Positions 9,952-19,769 of a DNA stretch of 64,000 nt are shown here, in pieces (position 1 is the stretch's first letter; every line of letters starts with the position of its first letter). The notes beneath the pieces are model-generated. The model searched no databases, was not told where the DNA came from, and saw only the letters and a list, made by a program, of their open reading frames with translations. The translations under genes were made by a program, and so were the position numbers. This stretch comes from Algoriphagus sp. (GTDB lineage: Bacteria; Bacteroidota; Bacteroidia; Cytophagales; Cyclobacteriaceae), in NCBI RefSeq assembly GCF_029254265.1, contig NZ_JAQWXX010000099.1:52718-116717 (forward strand), written 5' to 3'.

Positions 9952-11120
9952 TTCTTATTAGAATAAAGCAAACCAGCCTGAACTCCTCTGATTTCTGCTA
10001 ATCCTTTTAACCGACCAATTGCCGAATATCCTGGGTTTGTTTTCTTTTTCAAATCATCCAACATAAGATGCCCGTGGTCGGGTCGCATCGGTAAGCTTTT
10101 ACCTCGACGATCTTGTACTTTAAGGATTTCATCGATTACAGCTACCATTGGAACATCACCTTCAAGATGATTGTCTTCAAAGAAATTACCTTCGGCATCC
10201 CGTTTAGTACTTCTAAGGTGTATAAAGTGGATATGGTCCCCAAATTCTGCTACCATCGCAGGAAGGTCATTATCTGCTCTTACCCCAAAAGAACCTGTAC
10301 AAAAAGTCAATCCATTAGAAGGACTTGGCTGATCCCTTAAAATTCTTCTTGCATCTGCAGCGGTACTCATGATCCGAGGTAGTCCAAACAATGGAAAAGG
10401 TGGATCATCTGGGTGGATCGCAACTGACACACCTACAGACTCAGCAACAGGCACGATCGAATCTAGAAATTGTCTCAAATGATCCGCAAGCTTAGGGGCA
10501 TCAATCCCATCATAAGTTGCCAACATTGACTTGAATTCCTCCATAGTATATCCAATCTCTGACCCAGGGAGTCCCTTGAGGATATTATCTATGATCATCT
10601 GATGTTTTTCAGGTGTCAAAGACTCAAAATAAGCTTTCAATTCCTGATATTCTGATTCCGATAATTCGGCTTTTGCTTCAGGTCGTTTTAGGATAAAATG
10701 GTCGAAAGCCTGAACCGCTTTTTTCTCAAAAAGCAAAGCTTTTACGCCGTTGGCGAGTTCGTATTCCAAATCAGTTCTCGTCCAATCAAGGATAGGCATG
10801 AAATTATAACAAACTGTAAAAATCCCCTCAGCTGCTAGATTTCGTATGGTTTCCTGATAGTTTTCTATTTTTTGAAGGTATGCACCTGATCGGGTTTTGA
10901 TTTCCTCATGGACAGGAACTGATTCCACCACAGACCAAATCAACCCAGCAGCCTCAATCATATCTTTCCGCTTTTTGATTTCTTCTCGAGTCCAAACTTC
11001 CCCATTCGGGATATGGTGTAGCGCTGTGACAATTCCAGATGCACCGGCTTGTAAAATGTCGCGAAGGCTGACAGGGTCGTTTGGACCATACCATCGCATC
11101 GTTTCTTGCATTTTTATCAT
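9948..11120 (-). CDS. uxuA: Mannonate dehydratase
   Basis: Converts D-mannonate to 2-keto-3-deoxygluconate in hexuronate catabolism. The protein begins with the signature [12 protein letters not shown] and has the TIM-barrel metal/substrate segments [47 protein letters not shown] and the C-terminal MRPDHGHLM. At 390 residues it is full length. Two near-adjacent ATGs (11120 and 11111) are possible starts; the shorter gives MQETMRWYG. It sits downstream of the SDR and uxaC genes on the same strand, forming a near-complete uronate to KDG module. No KDG kinase or aldolase is present in the window. Confidence 0.95.
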   Translation of the reverse strand: MIKMQETMRWYGPNDPVSLRDILQAGASGIVTALHHIPNGEVWTREEIKKRKDMIEAAGLIWSVVESVPVHEEIKTRSGAYLQKIENYQETIRNLAAEGIFTVCYNFMPILDWTRTDLEYELANGVKALLFEKKAVQAFDHFILKRPEAKAELSESEYQELKAYFESLTPEKHQMIIDNILKGLPGSEIGYTMEEFKSMLATYDGIDAPKLADHLRQFLDSIVPVAESVGVSVAIHPDDPPFPLFGLPRIMSTAADARRILRDQPSPSNGLTFCTGSFGVRADNDLPAMVAEFGDHIHFIHLRSTKRDAEGNFFEDNHLEGDVPMVAVIDEILKVQDRRGKSLPMRPDHGHLMLDDLKKKTNPGYSAIGRLKGLAEIRGVQAGLLYSNKK

Positions 11121-11205
11121 GGTACTTGAAAGGTTATTAAAGGTTGAGATAATAGTGAAGGTATTCTATTAAGGATACCGTTGTTCAATATTAGATTTAG
11201 TGGAA

Positions 11206-12024
11206 TTAAACTCCAGAATATGCACTAAACCCACCATCTACCGCAATTACGGTTCCCGTCACAAATGTGGAAGCATCAGAGCATAGCCAATGCAAAGCAC
11301 CCAATAAATCTTCTGGGTTCCCAAAACGATTCATAGGAGTGTGAGAAATGATTTGATATCCCCGCTGAGTCAACCCCCCATCAGGCTCAGTTAATAGGGT
11401 TCGATTTTGTTCTGTAAGGAAAAACCCAGGTGCAATAGCATTCACTCTAAAGTCAGGACCATATTTTCCTGCAAATTCAACCGCTAGAAATTTGGTTAAA
11501 TTATCAATTGCAGCTTTCGAGGAAGCATAGCCCATTACTCTAGTCATAGGTCTTGAGGCTGCCATTGAAGATATATTGATGATATTTCCCCTTCCATTTG
11601 CAAGCAACAAAGGCAGTAAGGCTTTGATGGGTAGGACAGTACCTAGGTAATTCAAGTCAATCACTTTTCGAAGGGCATTTGAATCAAGATCCAAGAAAGT
11701 TTGATCGGGCCGAATTACTGCTCCAGGCATATTTCCTCCAGCACCGTTAATTAGGATATCGATTGTGCCTTCTTCTGATTCAATTTTATCCTTGAGCTCT
11801 TTCAGTTTCGTTTCGTCGGTGACATCCACAGCAAATGCAGAAGCTTTTCCGCCAGCCCGTATGATTTCATCTCGGAGGTTATTGACTTTTTGTGCAGTTC
11901 TTCCAACTAGAATTACCATAGCCCCATTATCTGCTAGATAAAGGCACATAGTGCTACCCAAAACTCCTGCGGCTCCGGTAAAAACGATTTTTTTTCCCTT
12001 TAAGGAGAAAAGCGAATTAGACAT
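11206..12024 (-). CDS. SDR-family D-mannonate oxidoreductase (fructuronate reductase)
   Basis: Classical short-chain dehydrogenase of 272 residues. The nucleotide-binding GAAGVLGS lies at about residues 17-24, the NNAG-equivalent is INGAGGN, the catalytic Ser is in NISSMAA and YASSK carries the Tyr/Lys pair. It sits 3 bases downstream of uxaC and upstream of uxuA. By position it should reduce D-fructuronate to D-mannonate, replacing the unrelated UxuB polyol dehydrogenase. This role is inferred from context and from the known SDR-type enzyme found in Bacteroidota uronate operons. Confidence 0.82.
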   Translation of the reverse strand: MSNSLFSLKGKKIVFTGAAGVLGSTMCLYLADNGAMVILVGRTAQKVNNLRDEIIRAGGKASAFAVDVTDETKLKELKDKIESEEGTIDILINGAGGNMPGAVIRPDQTFLDLDSNALRKVIDLNYLGTVLPIKALLPLLLANGRGNIINISSMAASRPMTRVMGYASSKAAIDNLTKFLAVEFAGKYGPDFRVNAIAPGFFLTEQNRTLLTEPDGGLTQRGYQIISHTPMNRFGNPEDLLGALHWLCSDASTFVTGTVIAVDGGFSAYSGV

Positions 12025-12026
12025 AG

Positions 12027-13466
12027 TTAGATCTGAAAGTTTTCTGATTTGAAATCAAAATAGTTCTTTGCATTGAAATAGCAAATATCTGAAATCAATT
12101 TGCCAAGCCATTTTTCGTCCCAAGGAAGTTCCCCATTGGCGACATCTGTTCCGAAGATATTACAGAGGATTCTACGGAAATATTCGTGTCTCGGAAAGGA
12201 AAGGAAGCTTCTGGAATCTGTCAACATTCCAATAAAACAGCTCACTAAGCCCATATTCGAGAGCGTATTTAGCTGTTTTTCCATACCGTCTTTCTGATCC
12301 ATATACCACCAGCCTGAACCAAACTGGATTTTCCCTTTTACCGAGCCATCATTGAAGTTTCCGATCATCGTGGCAAAAACCTCATTATCCCTTGGGTTTA
12401 AATTGTATAAGACGGTTTTGGTCAATTGATCAGTGGTGTCAAGTTCATTCAGGAAGCCTGCCAAAGCCTTTGCCTGGTCAAAATCTCCAATAGAATCAAA
12501 TCCCGTATCTGGTCCCAATAATTGGAGTGATCTGGAGTTAGTATTTCGTAGCGCACCCAGATGAAACTGTTGTACCCAGCCTTTTGAATGGTACATCTTG
12601 GAAAGGGCAACTAGGGTTTTATATTTGAAAAAGTGGATTTCCTCAGGAATAAGCTCTTTTCCCTGCATCAAATGGTTGAAGAGTGTATCAATCGAATATT
12701 CATTGCCTTCAAAATGGTATAGTTTCTCTAGGCCATGGTCTGAAAGTCTACACCCGCGGCTGTGAAAGAAATCAACTCTATGTTGGAGTGCTTCAAGAAG
12801 CAAATCGAAAGAGTGGATTTTAATCTTTGCAGCATGCTCTAATTTCTCAAGGTAATTCCGATACGTTTTAGGATTTTCTACCGCAAAGGATTTATCTGGA
12901 CGGAAGGCTGGATACATTCCGATTTCTTGATTTTTTAGGTGAAATTCAGAATGATCTAAAAGTGAATCAGCCGGGTCATCAGTAGAGCAGACAACCTCTA
13001 CATTCATCTGGGACAACAGACCTAAGGTGGAATATTCATCCTGTCTCAGTTTTTGATTACAGAATGAATAGATCTCTTTAGAATTTCCTTCGTGGAGCTG
13101 ATCCTCTATATCAAAATAACGTTTCAGTTCCAGATGAGTCCAATGGTAAAGCGGGTTTCTCATGGTGTAGGGTACGGTCATTCCCCATTTTTGAAATTTC
13201 TCTTCATCCGAGGCATCTCCCGTGATGTATTTTTCGGAGATGCCTAAGGTCCGCATTGCCCGCCATTTATAATGGTCTCCGGCCAGCCAAACTTTTGAAA
13301 GGTTTTCAAATTTTTTATTTTGGTTGATTTCGGAAGGCGAGAGGTGGTTATGGTAATCTATGATCGGAAGATTCTTGGCGTAAGTATGATAAAGAATTTT
13401 CGCGTATTCATTATTTAAAAGAAAATCTTCGGTGAGAAAGCTGGTGTTAACAGGGGCTAATGACAT
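12027..13466 (-). CDS. uxaC: Uronate isomerase
   Basis: Isomerises D-glucuronate to D-fructuronate and D-galacturonate to D-tagaturonate; a member of the amidohydrolase superfamily. The N-terminal IDYHNHLSP carries the HxH motif, and the core segments AGDHYKWRAMR, EVVCSTDDPAD, WVQQFHLGALRNTN, QFGSGWWYMDQKDGMEKQLN and MLTDSRSFLSFPRHEYFRR are all recognisable. The 479-residue length is normal. It is the first gene of the unit uxaC-SDR-uxuA-acetyltransferase. A LacI-type operator (13546-13559) lies about 80 bases upstream, with the divergent regulator gene on the other side. Confidence 0.96.
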   Translation of the reverse strand: MSLAPVNTSFLTEDFLLNNEYAKILYHTYAKNLPIIDYHNHLSPSEINQNKKFENLSKVWLAGDHYKWRAMRTLGISEKYITGDASDEEKFQKWGMTVPYTMRNPLYHWTHLELKRYFDIEDQLHEGNSKEIYSFCNQKLRQDEYSTLGLLSQMNVEVVCSTDDPADSLLDHSEFHLKNQEIGMYPAFRPDKSFAVENPKTYRNYLEKLEHAAKIKIHSFDLLLEALQHRVDFFHSRGCRLSDHGLEKLYHFEGNEYSIDTLFNHLMQGKELIPEEIHFFKYKTLVALSKMYHSKGWVQQFHLGALRNTNSRSLQLLGPDTGFDSIGDFDQAKALAGFLNELDTTDQLTKTVLYNLNPRDNEVFATMIGNFNDGSVKGKIQFGSGWWYMDQKDGMEKQLNTLSNMGLVSCFIGMLTDSRSFLSFPRHEYFRRILCNIFGTDVANGELPWDEKWLGKLISDICYFNAKNYFDFKSENFQI

Positions 13467-13545
13467 AAATCACAATTGAAGGGTATAGGCCAATAAGTTT
13501 AAAGTTAAATTTACCCTGATTCGGGGCTAAATTAGGATTAAAATA

Positions 13546-13559
13546 CGGAAACGATTGCG
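13546..13559. promoter_or_regulatory. LacI-family operator (site 1)
   Basis: CGGAAACGATTGCG, an imperfect palindrome around a central CG, lies between divergent uxaC and the lacI-type gene. It differs by one base from the complement of the site at 22782-22795 and by one base from the site at 19608-19621. The sequence and position suggest binding by the adjacent LacI regulator, controlling uxaC and its own gene. Confidence 0.75.
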
Positions 13560-13635
13560 AAATAATGAGAGCTAAATAATCAGAATAAGGTGAATGATTA
13601 GTATTTTGGAAGTACCCAAAAAATACCTAAACACT

Positions 13636-14658
13636 ATGGCAGCAGGAATAAGCCTTAAAGAACTTGCTCTGGAGTTGAAATTAGCTCCTTCAACCGTATC
13701 CAGAGCATTGAATGATAGTTACGAAATCAGTGAAGAGACCAAGAAGAAGGTTATCCGAATGGCTGAAAAGCTGAATTATCACCCGAATCAGTTTGCGAGA
13801 AGCCTTCGTGAAAATAAAAGCAAGACTATTGCTGTGATTATTCCCGAGCGAATCAATAACTTTTTTGCTCAGGTAATGGATGGCATTGAAGAAATAGCTC
13901 AGGAACAAGGCTATCACTTACTAGTCTATAATACACATGAGGATGTCGATCGGGAAAAGAAAATCGTAAATCTGCTTTTGAATGGAAGGGCTGATGCTGT
14001 GGTGATGTCCGTTTCAAGTCAGACCAGCGATATATCTCATCTTCAAAAATTATATGAAAGGGGCCTCCCGTTACTGTTTTTTGATCGAATCTGCGCCGAG
14101 ATTCCCACGACAAAGTTCATTACCAATGATTATGAAAGTGCTTATGATGGCACAAAGCATCTGATTCAGCAAGGCTGTAAAAAAATAGCTTTTCTAATGA
14201 TCAGTAAAGAGCTTTCGATCACGAAGGAACGCTATAGAGGTTACCTTGATGCCATAAATGAAGCTGGACTTACCGCAGAACCTACCATGAGTTTAAACTG
14301 CTGTATGTCAGAAGAAGAGAATATTAAGTTGATTTCTGATATGCTTTGGTCAGATAATCGGCCTGATGGAATCATGGCCTCAGTTGAAAAATTGGCATTG
14401 GCTACTTACCAGGCGGTCAAACGCACCAAAATCCGGATCCCGGAAGATTTGAAAATTATCAGCTTTTCAAATACCGCAATAGCCGGATTGCTCAATCCTT
14501 CATTGACCACTATCACCCAACCCGCTCTGACTATAGGTCAGGAATGTGCCAAATTGCTAATCGGGAAATTGACGAAACCAAAACACTATGATCTGATTAA
14601 TCAGGTGATTACGATTCCTTCCAAAATCACCATTCGGTCTTCCACCGTAGCAGAGTGA
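13636..14658 (+). CDS. LacI-family transcriptional regulator, probable uronate/PUL regulator
   Basis: DNA-binding repressor with an N-terminal LacI HTH (ISLKELALELKLAPSTVSRAL at about residues 5-25, hinge FARSLRENKSKTIAVIIPE) and a periplasmic-binding-protein-like effector domain to the C-terminus. I place the start at the ATG at 13636, which gives MAAGISLKEL as usual for LacI proteins; an upstream ATG at 13594 would add 14 residues. It is divergent from uxaC and followed by the convergent SusCD operon. Three similar operators (13546, 19608, 22782) near uxaC, susC and the DUF1080 gene suggest that it controls all three units in response to a uronate-derived effector; the effector is inference. 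Confidence 0.9.
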   Translation: MAAGISLKELALELKLAPSTVSRALNDSYEISEETKKKVIRMAEKLNYHPNQFARSLRENKSKTIAVIIPERINNFFAQVMDGIEEIAQEQGYHLLVYNTHEDVDREKKIVNLLLNGRADAVVMSVSSQTSDISHLQKLYERGLPLLFFDRICAEIPTTKFITNDYESAYDGTKHLIQQGCKKIAFLMISKELSITKERYRGYLDAINEAGLTAEPTMSLNCCMSEEENIKLISDMLWSDNRPDGIMASVEKLALATYQAVKRTKIRIPEDLKIISFSNTAIAGLLNPSLTTITQPALTIGQECAKLLIGKLTKPKHYDLINQVITIPSKITIRSSTVAE

Positions 14659-14710
14659 AAAAATCAGGATAGGGTTAAAAAGAAAAGGATTTTCGGATAA
14701 ACAACAATCA

Positions 14711-14743
14711 AAAAAAGCTGCTCCAATCAAGAGCAGCTTTTTG
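14711..14743. terminator. Bidirectional intrinsic terminator
   Basis: The stem AGCTGCTC/GAGCAGCT is flanked by an A run and a T run and has the 7-base loop CAATCAA. It separates the LacI gene (+) from the convergent susD gene (-). Confidence 0.88.
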
Positions 14744-14771
14744 TTTGTTTAACCAGATCTATATATGTCAA

Positions 14772-16442
14772 TTAATACCCTGGGTTCTGCGGGAATGCGC
14801 TGGAAGTTCCTTCTGCCCGGTCGATTTGATTCTGAGGGATTGGTCTTAACTCATGGAAGTCTTGAATATTCGCAGCTGCTTGTGGATTATAAAGCTTCAC
14901 TCTTTGCACTAAGATACCCCAACGCTTAAGATCCAGCCATCTGCTTTGCTCACCTAGCAATTCTCTTTCTCTTTCTTCTGTGATAAACTCAAATGTTAAA
15001 TCAGATTCAGGTATTTCCATAGCGGCTTCTTTGCCAGGGAATGCAGCTCTTCTTCTTACTACATTGATGTTCTCAGTAGCAGCAGCCATTTTCCCTTGAC
15101 GGAATTGAGATTCAGCAAGCATTAAATAAGTATCAGCTAATCTAAATGCTATATAATCTCTACCTCCTGCAAATTGAGTTCTGTCAGCTCTTCCTGGATC
15201 CATATGTTTCTTCATAGGAGGAAATAATCTTTCAGTGTACAATTCAGGAGTTAACACTTGATAAGGATATTTTGCTCTTTCCGAAGCAGGTATATTGTAA
15301 CCAGGAAGCCACATGGTAGTGTCGCCTTGAGCAAAAGTTACTGTCTCTTTTGACTTATCAAATGTAGTATTGTAAGTACCTGGTCTATTTGAAAGGAAGA
15401 CACTTACAAATGATTTAGAATAACGGGAATCATTTTCTCTATCAGCGAAAATAGTGTTTAAAGTATAGTCTGTTACTTTATATCTTTTAAATGGTCTTCC
15501 ATTTTCAGTATCTCTAATCATACCTGGTTGAACATCATATTCCATCAAGAAGAAAACGTGTGCGTTATTTCCTCCACCGTTTGTCAAAGGATCTCTGGTA
15601 TACTGTGTGGACCAAATTACCTCGTCATTGATTTCATTACCAAATGCGTGAACATCTCCGAAATCCGGTAGAAGGGCTAAACCATAGTTATTAATTACAC
15701 TTTGCAAAGCAGCTTCAGCTTTACTATAATCGGATGCTTCACCAGCTTCTGAAGTAGCTTTAGTTAGATAAACTCTGCCTAACAAATGCTCTGCAGCAGG
15801 TCTTGTGGCTCTACCATAATCACTTGATTTTGCCTTTGCTTCCAAATTTGGAATTGCTTCCTCCAAGTCTTTAATAATCGCTGCATACACAGAAGCTACT
15901 GATGCTCTGGTTACTTCTTTTGTAGGCACTGAAGTCTCAGAAAGTTGCAAATCAATACCTCCGAATAATTGCACCATGATAAAATAATGGTGTGCCCGGA
16001 TAAATTTAGCCTCTGAAATTCTTTGTAAAACAACTTCCTGTGACACTCCAGTCACATCGGCAGATCTGTCGATTACAGCATTGCAAGTATTTATACCTCT
16101 GTAAAATTCATCCCAAAGTTCACGTATATGACCATTTTGAGAATCAAATTGATTCGTATAAAAATTCATGAATTTCCAGGATCCATCCGCACCATTAGTA
16201 TAGGTATCTGTTCCGAAAATCGTTAAATTATTTCCACGCTCAGTTCCGTACCAAGCTCGCATAGTGCTGTAAGCAGCATTGACACCATCATTTAGACCTT
16301 TTGGGGTAGTTAGGTAGTCATTACCGATTTGTGATACAACGTCTTCATCAAGAAATCCGCTACAGGAGGCCATCATTGAAATCCCTAGGATTAGGGCGGA
16401 AGACTTAGCCCATATGTTAAATTTTATTGCTAATTTTTTCAT
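14772..16442 (-). CDS. SusD/RagB family outer-membrane glycan-binding lipoprotein
   Basis: Surface lipoprotein that caps the SusC transporter and binds the incoming oligosaccharide. It has a lipoprotein signal (ISMMASCSGF, Cys at about residue 27), the N-terminal helical SusD domain with TPR-like repeats, and the C-terminal RagB/SusD segments FRLADTYLMLAESQFR and ITEERERELLGEQSRWLDLKRWG. The 556-residue length is typical. Its gene starts 6 bases after the stop of susC, in the invariant susC-susD order. It is next to uronate genes and their LacI regulator, so a uronic-acid-containing oligosaccharide is the likely ligand (inference). Confidence 0.95.
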   Translation of the reverse strand: MKKLAIKFNIWAKSSALILGISMMASCSGFLDEDVVSQIGNDYLTTPKGLNDGVNAAYSTMRAWYGTERGNNLTIFGTDTYTNGADGSWKFMNFYTNQFDSQNGHIRELWDEFYRGINTCNAVIDRSADVTGVSQEVVLQRISEAKFIRAHHYFIMVQLFGGIDLQLSETSVPTKEVTRASVASVYAAIIKDLEEAIPNLEAKAKSSDYGRATRPAAEHLLGRVYLTKATSEAGEASDYSKAEAALQSVINNYGLALLPDFGDVHAFGNEINDEVIWSTQYTRDPLTNGGGNNAHVFFLMEYDVQPGMIRDTENGRPFKRYKVTDYTLNTIFADRENDSRYSKSFVSVFLSNRPGTYNTTFDKSKETVTFAQGDTTMWLPGYNIPASERAKYPYQVLTPELYTERLFPPMKKHMDPGRADRTQFAGGRDYIAFRLADTYLMLAESQFRQGKMAAATENINVVRRRAAFPGKEAAMEIPESDLTFEFITEERERELLGEQSRWLDLKRWGILVQRVKLYNPQAAANIQDFHELRPIPQNQIDRAEGTSSAFPQNPGY

Positions 16443-16448
16443 CTTTGA

Positions 16449-19400
16449 TTAGAATTTTGCATTAATACCAAATGTGAAAGAAGTAACTGCAGGAGAAACG
16501 TTCGAATTAACAACTCCACCACCTACACCCTGCTCTCCGTCAATAAATACTTCCGGATCGATACCTTTATGCTCTGATCGATAATTTGCGAAAATGAAAG
16601 GCTGTTGAATACTGGTATATATTCTCAGGCTTGTGAAACCAATTTTTTCGACTGCAGCAGGAGTTAAATTATAACCCAAGTTGATGTTTCTGATTTTAAT
16701 GAAGGTACCATCAAAATATTGCATTGAACTTGCATACTTCGCACTTTCCTGATTTACGTTAGGTCTTGGATAAGAATTGGTAGGGTTATCAGGAGTCCAA
16801 TAATCAATGTCCAAATTATTATACCTTCCTGCCAGCGAGTTATTACTGGTATGGAACTGAGATCTAAGCATTGATCCAAATCTCCCATAAATGAAGAAAG
16901 AGAAGTCAAAGCCTTTGTAAGAGAATCTATTTGTCATACCCATCGCAAAATCAGCTACGGCAGAACCTAAGAATTGTCTATCATCTGCATTGATTTTGCC
17001 ATCGCCATTAAAATCTTCAACTTTTATCTCTCCTGGTTTACTACCGAAAGCTTTTGCTTGATCTAATTCACTCGTCTGCCAGATTCCGATTTTCTTCAAG
17101 TCATAAAATATAGTCAGTGGCTGACCAATAAATCTTCCAGCAGAGATGTCATCACCATTTGGAAGTGAGATGATTTCCTCAGTGTTTTTAGTAAAAATCA
17201 AATCTGTGGTCCAAGTGAAATCACCTTTTTCAATATTCAAAGAAGAAAGTGTCAACTCAACGCCTCTATTCTGCGTCTCACCAATGTTTGTTGTAAACCC
17301 TCCAAATCCAGTAGAGTTTGGAAGTGGTTGGGGAGCTAACAAGTCAGAGGTGTTGGTAATGTAATATTCCAAAGCTCCAAATATTCTGTTTTCCAATATT
17401 GCAAAATCCAAACCTACATTGAATGTAGTAGAGGTTTCCCATCTTAAATCCGGATTTCCAATTGTATTTGGTCTGTATCCAAAAGCTGCAGAATTGTCAA
17501 ATGCATAACTTGTTCTTCCTAAGAGTGCCTGTGTTTGATAGGGATTTATAGCTTGGTTTCCGATTTCACCATAGGATACTCTTAGCTTCAATTGGTCTAT
17601 TAAGGAAGAGTTTTGCATGAAGCTTTCCGAATGAATATTCCATCCAACTGCAACCGATGGGAAATAACCAAATCTGTTGTTTTCACCGAATCTGGAACTG
17701 CCATCTGCTCTCAAAGTAGCAGTAAGTAAGAATTTATTTTTATAGTCATAGTTCAATCTTCCCATAAAGGACATCAATGACCACTCTACTAAATTGGTAT
17801 TTGCTCCTGTAATCTGTGAAGCATCACCTAATCTATTGTAGAATTGCGACTCTGCTGGAATTCCTAGTACGGATACCGTTGTCTGTTCAAACTTATTCTG
17901 CTGAATAGATTGAAGAGCAGTTAAATTTAAATTATGAACTTCTTTAATTTTTTTATTGTAAGTAAGAATATTTTCTAAGGTGTAGTTGAAAGTGAATTGG
18001 TCATTTACACTACCAGTGGCAGCACCACCTCGTCTAGCATTGGTTTGCGAGCCTGTAAACCTACCGTTTCTACTTACTGTGATATCTGGACCGAATACCA
18101 ATCTGTAATTCAAACCAGGGAGGATTTCATAATTCGCAAAAATACTGTTGAAGATTCTATAGTTTTTTGTTAGATCTTCTTGAGCACCCGGAACAATCTC
18201 TGCGAATGGATTGGTTCTTAAACCATCAGAAGTAGGTAAAAAGATGATATTTCCTTCATCATCATATGGCTTGCCTAGCGGGTTTTCAGCTAATGCTCCT
18301 CCAAGTGGATTAAAATTTTCTCCATTTCTCTCACTGAATGAAACTAAAGTAGATGTGCCAAATTTGATCTTTTTATTGATTTGATGATCAATATTTGCTC
18401 TGAAGGTATATCGGGTAAAATCTTGATTTTTGATAACACCCTTATCGTTAAAGTAGTTGGCAGAAACAAAGAATGTTGTTTTATCAGATCCTCCACTTAT
18501 ACCAATTTGATGACTTTGGATGGCTCCATTTCTTAACAAACCTCCTACATAATCCGTGCTTCTTCCTAAGGCTATACCTTCAAGTTCTACCGGTTCAAAT
18601 AATGACTCATCTGCAGATGGGGTAGCCGGACCTGCGGGATACTCACCACTCGTGCGACGTGATTCTCTTTTATATTCAGCGAATTCTGCTCCATTGAAAA
18701 CATCGATTCTTCCAAGTTCTCTATTCAAACCATAATAAGAGTCTAAAGATACGATTGTCTTTCCTTTAGTTCCTCTTTTGGTAGTAATCAAAACAACACC
18801 ATTAGAACCTCTCGAGCCGTAGATAGCAGTTGCCGATGCATCTTTTAAGACTTCCATAGATGTGATGTCCTGTGGATTGATATCATCCAAACCTCCTACA
18901 AGAGGTATTCCATCGACCACATATAGTGGTTCATTTGATGCATTAAATGATCTTCGACCACGAATACGTACCTGAGGTGCTGAGCCTGGCTTAGATCCTG
19001 GTTGAGTTACATCGACTCCCGCAGCTCTACCTTGAAGGGCTTGTCTTGCATCTGTGATAGGTAATTCTTGTATTTCCTTGCTGCCTACAGAGGAAATCGC
19101 TCCCGTTAGCTGACTTTTCTTGGAAGTTCCATATCCCACGACGATTACTTCATCCAAATCTGCTAAATCCGGCTCTAGGCTAATATTGATTACGGACTGA
19201 TTACCCACTTCCCGTTCAATCGGGGTATATCCAATAAAAGAGAATACTAAAATTCCGTTTGATGGTGAACTGATTGCATACTGACCATCTAGGTCAGTAG
19301 TGGTTCCGGTAGTGGTCCCTTTTACAAGGATGGTTACTCCTGGAAGGGGAGTATCCGTTTCATCAGACACGACTCCTCGTACCTGAACATTTTGAGCCCA

Positions 19401-19466
19401 AGCGCTTGAGGCGCAGAGCATCAAAAAGACCACCACCAATAGGTGTGTGTAAATTTTTGGACGCAT
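16449..19466 (-). CDS. SusC/RagA family TonB-dependent outer-membrane transporter
   Basis: TonB-dependent receptor that imports oligosaccharides with its SusD partner. It has a signal peptide (ending around CASSAWAQN), a carboxypeptidase-regulatory-like domain (about 28-105: VRGVVSDETDTPLPGVTI), and the TonB-box-like region DEVIVVGYGTSKK. The plug contains VRIRGRRSF, PLYVVDGIPLVGG and IYGSRGSNGVVLITTK, and a beta-barrel runs to the C-terminal Phe (FGINAKF). At 1005 residues it is complete. A LacI-type operator lies about 140-155 bases upstream of the start. It has no anti-sigma or sigma gene neighbour, so LacI control is the more likely mode. Confidence 0.96.
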   Translation of the reverse strand: MRPKIYTHLLVVVFLMLCASSAWAQNVQVRGVVSDETDTPLPGVTILVKGTTTGTTTDLDGQYAISSPSNGILVFSFIGYTPIEREVGNQSVINISLEPDLADLDEVIVVGYGTSKKSQLTGAISSVGSKEIQELPITDARQALQGRAAGVDVTQPGSKPGSAPQVRIRGRRSFNASNEPLYVVDGIPLVGGLDDINPQDITSMEVLKDASATAIYGSRGSNGVVLITTKRGTKGKTIVSLDSYYGLNRELGRIDVFNGAEFAEYKRESRRTSGEYPAGPATPSADESLFEPVELEGIALGRSTDYVGGLLRNGAIQSHQIGISGGSDKTTFFVSANYFNDKGVIKNQDFTRYTFRANIDHQINKKIKFGTSTLVSFSERNGENFNPLGGALAENPLGKPYDDEGNIIFLPTSDGLRTNPFAEIVPGAQEDLTKNYRIFNSIFANYEILPGLNYRLVFGPDITVSRNGRFTGSQTNARRGGAATGSVNDQFTFNYTLENILTYNKKIKEVHNLNLTALQSIQQNKFEQTTVSVLGIPAESQFYNRLGDASQITGANTNLVEWSLMSFMGRLNYDYKNKFLLTATLRADGSSRFGENNRFGYFPSVAVGWNIHSESFMQNSSLIDQLKLRVSYGEIGNQAINPYQTQALLGRTSYAFDNSAAFGYRPNTIGNPDLRWETSTTFNVGLDFAILENRIFGALEYYITNTSDLLAPQPLPNSTGFGGFTTNIGETQNRGVELTLSSLNIEKGDFTWTTDLIFTKNTEEIISLPNGDDISAGRFIGQPLTIFYDLKKIGIWQTSELDQAKAFGSKPGEIKVEDFNGDGKINADDRQFLGSAVADFAMGMTNRFSYKGFDFSFFIYGRFGSMLRSQFHTSNNSLAGRYNNLDIDYWTPDNPTNSYPRPNVNQESAKYASSMQYFDGTFIKIRNINLGYNLTPAAVEKIGFTSLRIYTSIQQPFIFANYRSEHKGIDPEVFIDGEQGVGGGVVNSNVSPAVTSFTFGINAKF

Positions 19467-19607
19467 AAATAGATTAGGGTTATTGATAAAATAAATTTAT
19501 TTATCAAGCAGCTTTAATCATTAAAGTAACAATGACACTTGTGCTACTTGATTTCGTCAAGTTACTGGATAGCAAAATAATTCTCAAGATATTCCATCTA
19601 TGACCTA

Positions 19608-19621
19608 CGGAATCGATTGCG
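19608..19621. promoter_or_regulatory. LacI-family operator (site 2)
   Basis: CGGAATCGATTGCG lies upstream of susC. It shares 13 of 14 bases with site 1 (13546-13559). It sits between susC and the terminator of the upstream gene, so susCD is the only transcription unit that it could serve. Confidence 0.72.
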
Positions 19622-19720
19622 AGTCTAAAAAAATACCTTCCATCTATTTAGCTTTTAAAAACTCAACTGAATAAATGACTAAAACTTTTCCTGTCAAAAA
19701 ATGCTAAGTAATAAATAGTC

Positions 19721-19764
19721 AAAAAAATACCGCTTTAGCAATTTTTCTAAAGCGGTAGATTTTT
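19721..19764. terminator. Bidirectional intrinsic terminator
   Basis: An 11-bp stem TACCGCTTTAG (19728-19738) pairs with CTAAAGCGGTA (19747-19757). It has an A run before it and a T run after it. It lies just downstream of the Gfo/Idh/MocA gene. Confidence 0.85.
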
Positions 19765-19769
19765 AATCC

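Larger units (their letters stand above)
19467..19769. other. Intergenic region upstream of susC with operator and terminator
   Basis: About 300 non-coding bases between the susC start and the end of the Gfo/Idh gene. It holds the LacI-type operator at 19608-19621 and the terminator at 19721-19764. I saw no clear TTTG-N19-TAnnTTTG promoter and no small gene. Confidence 0.6.
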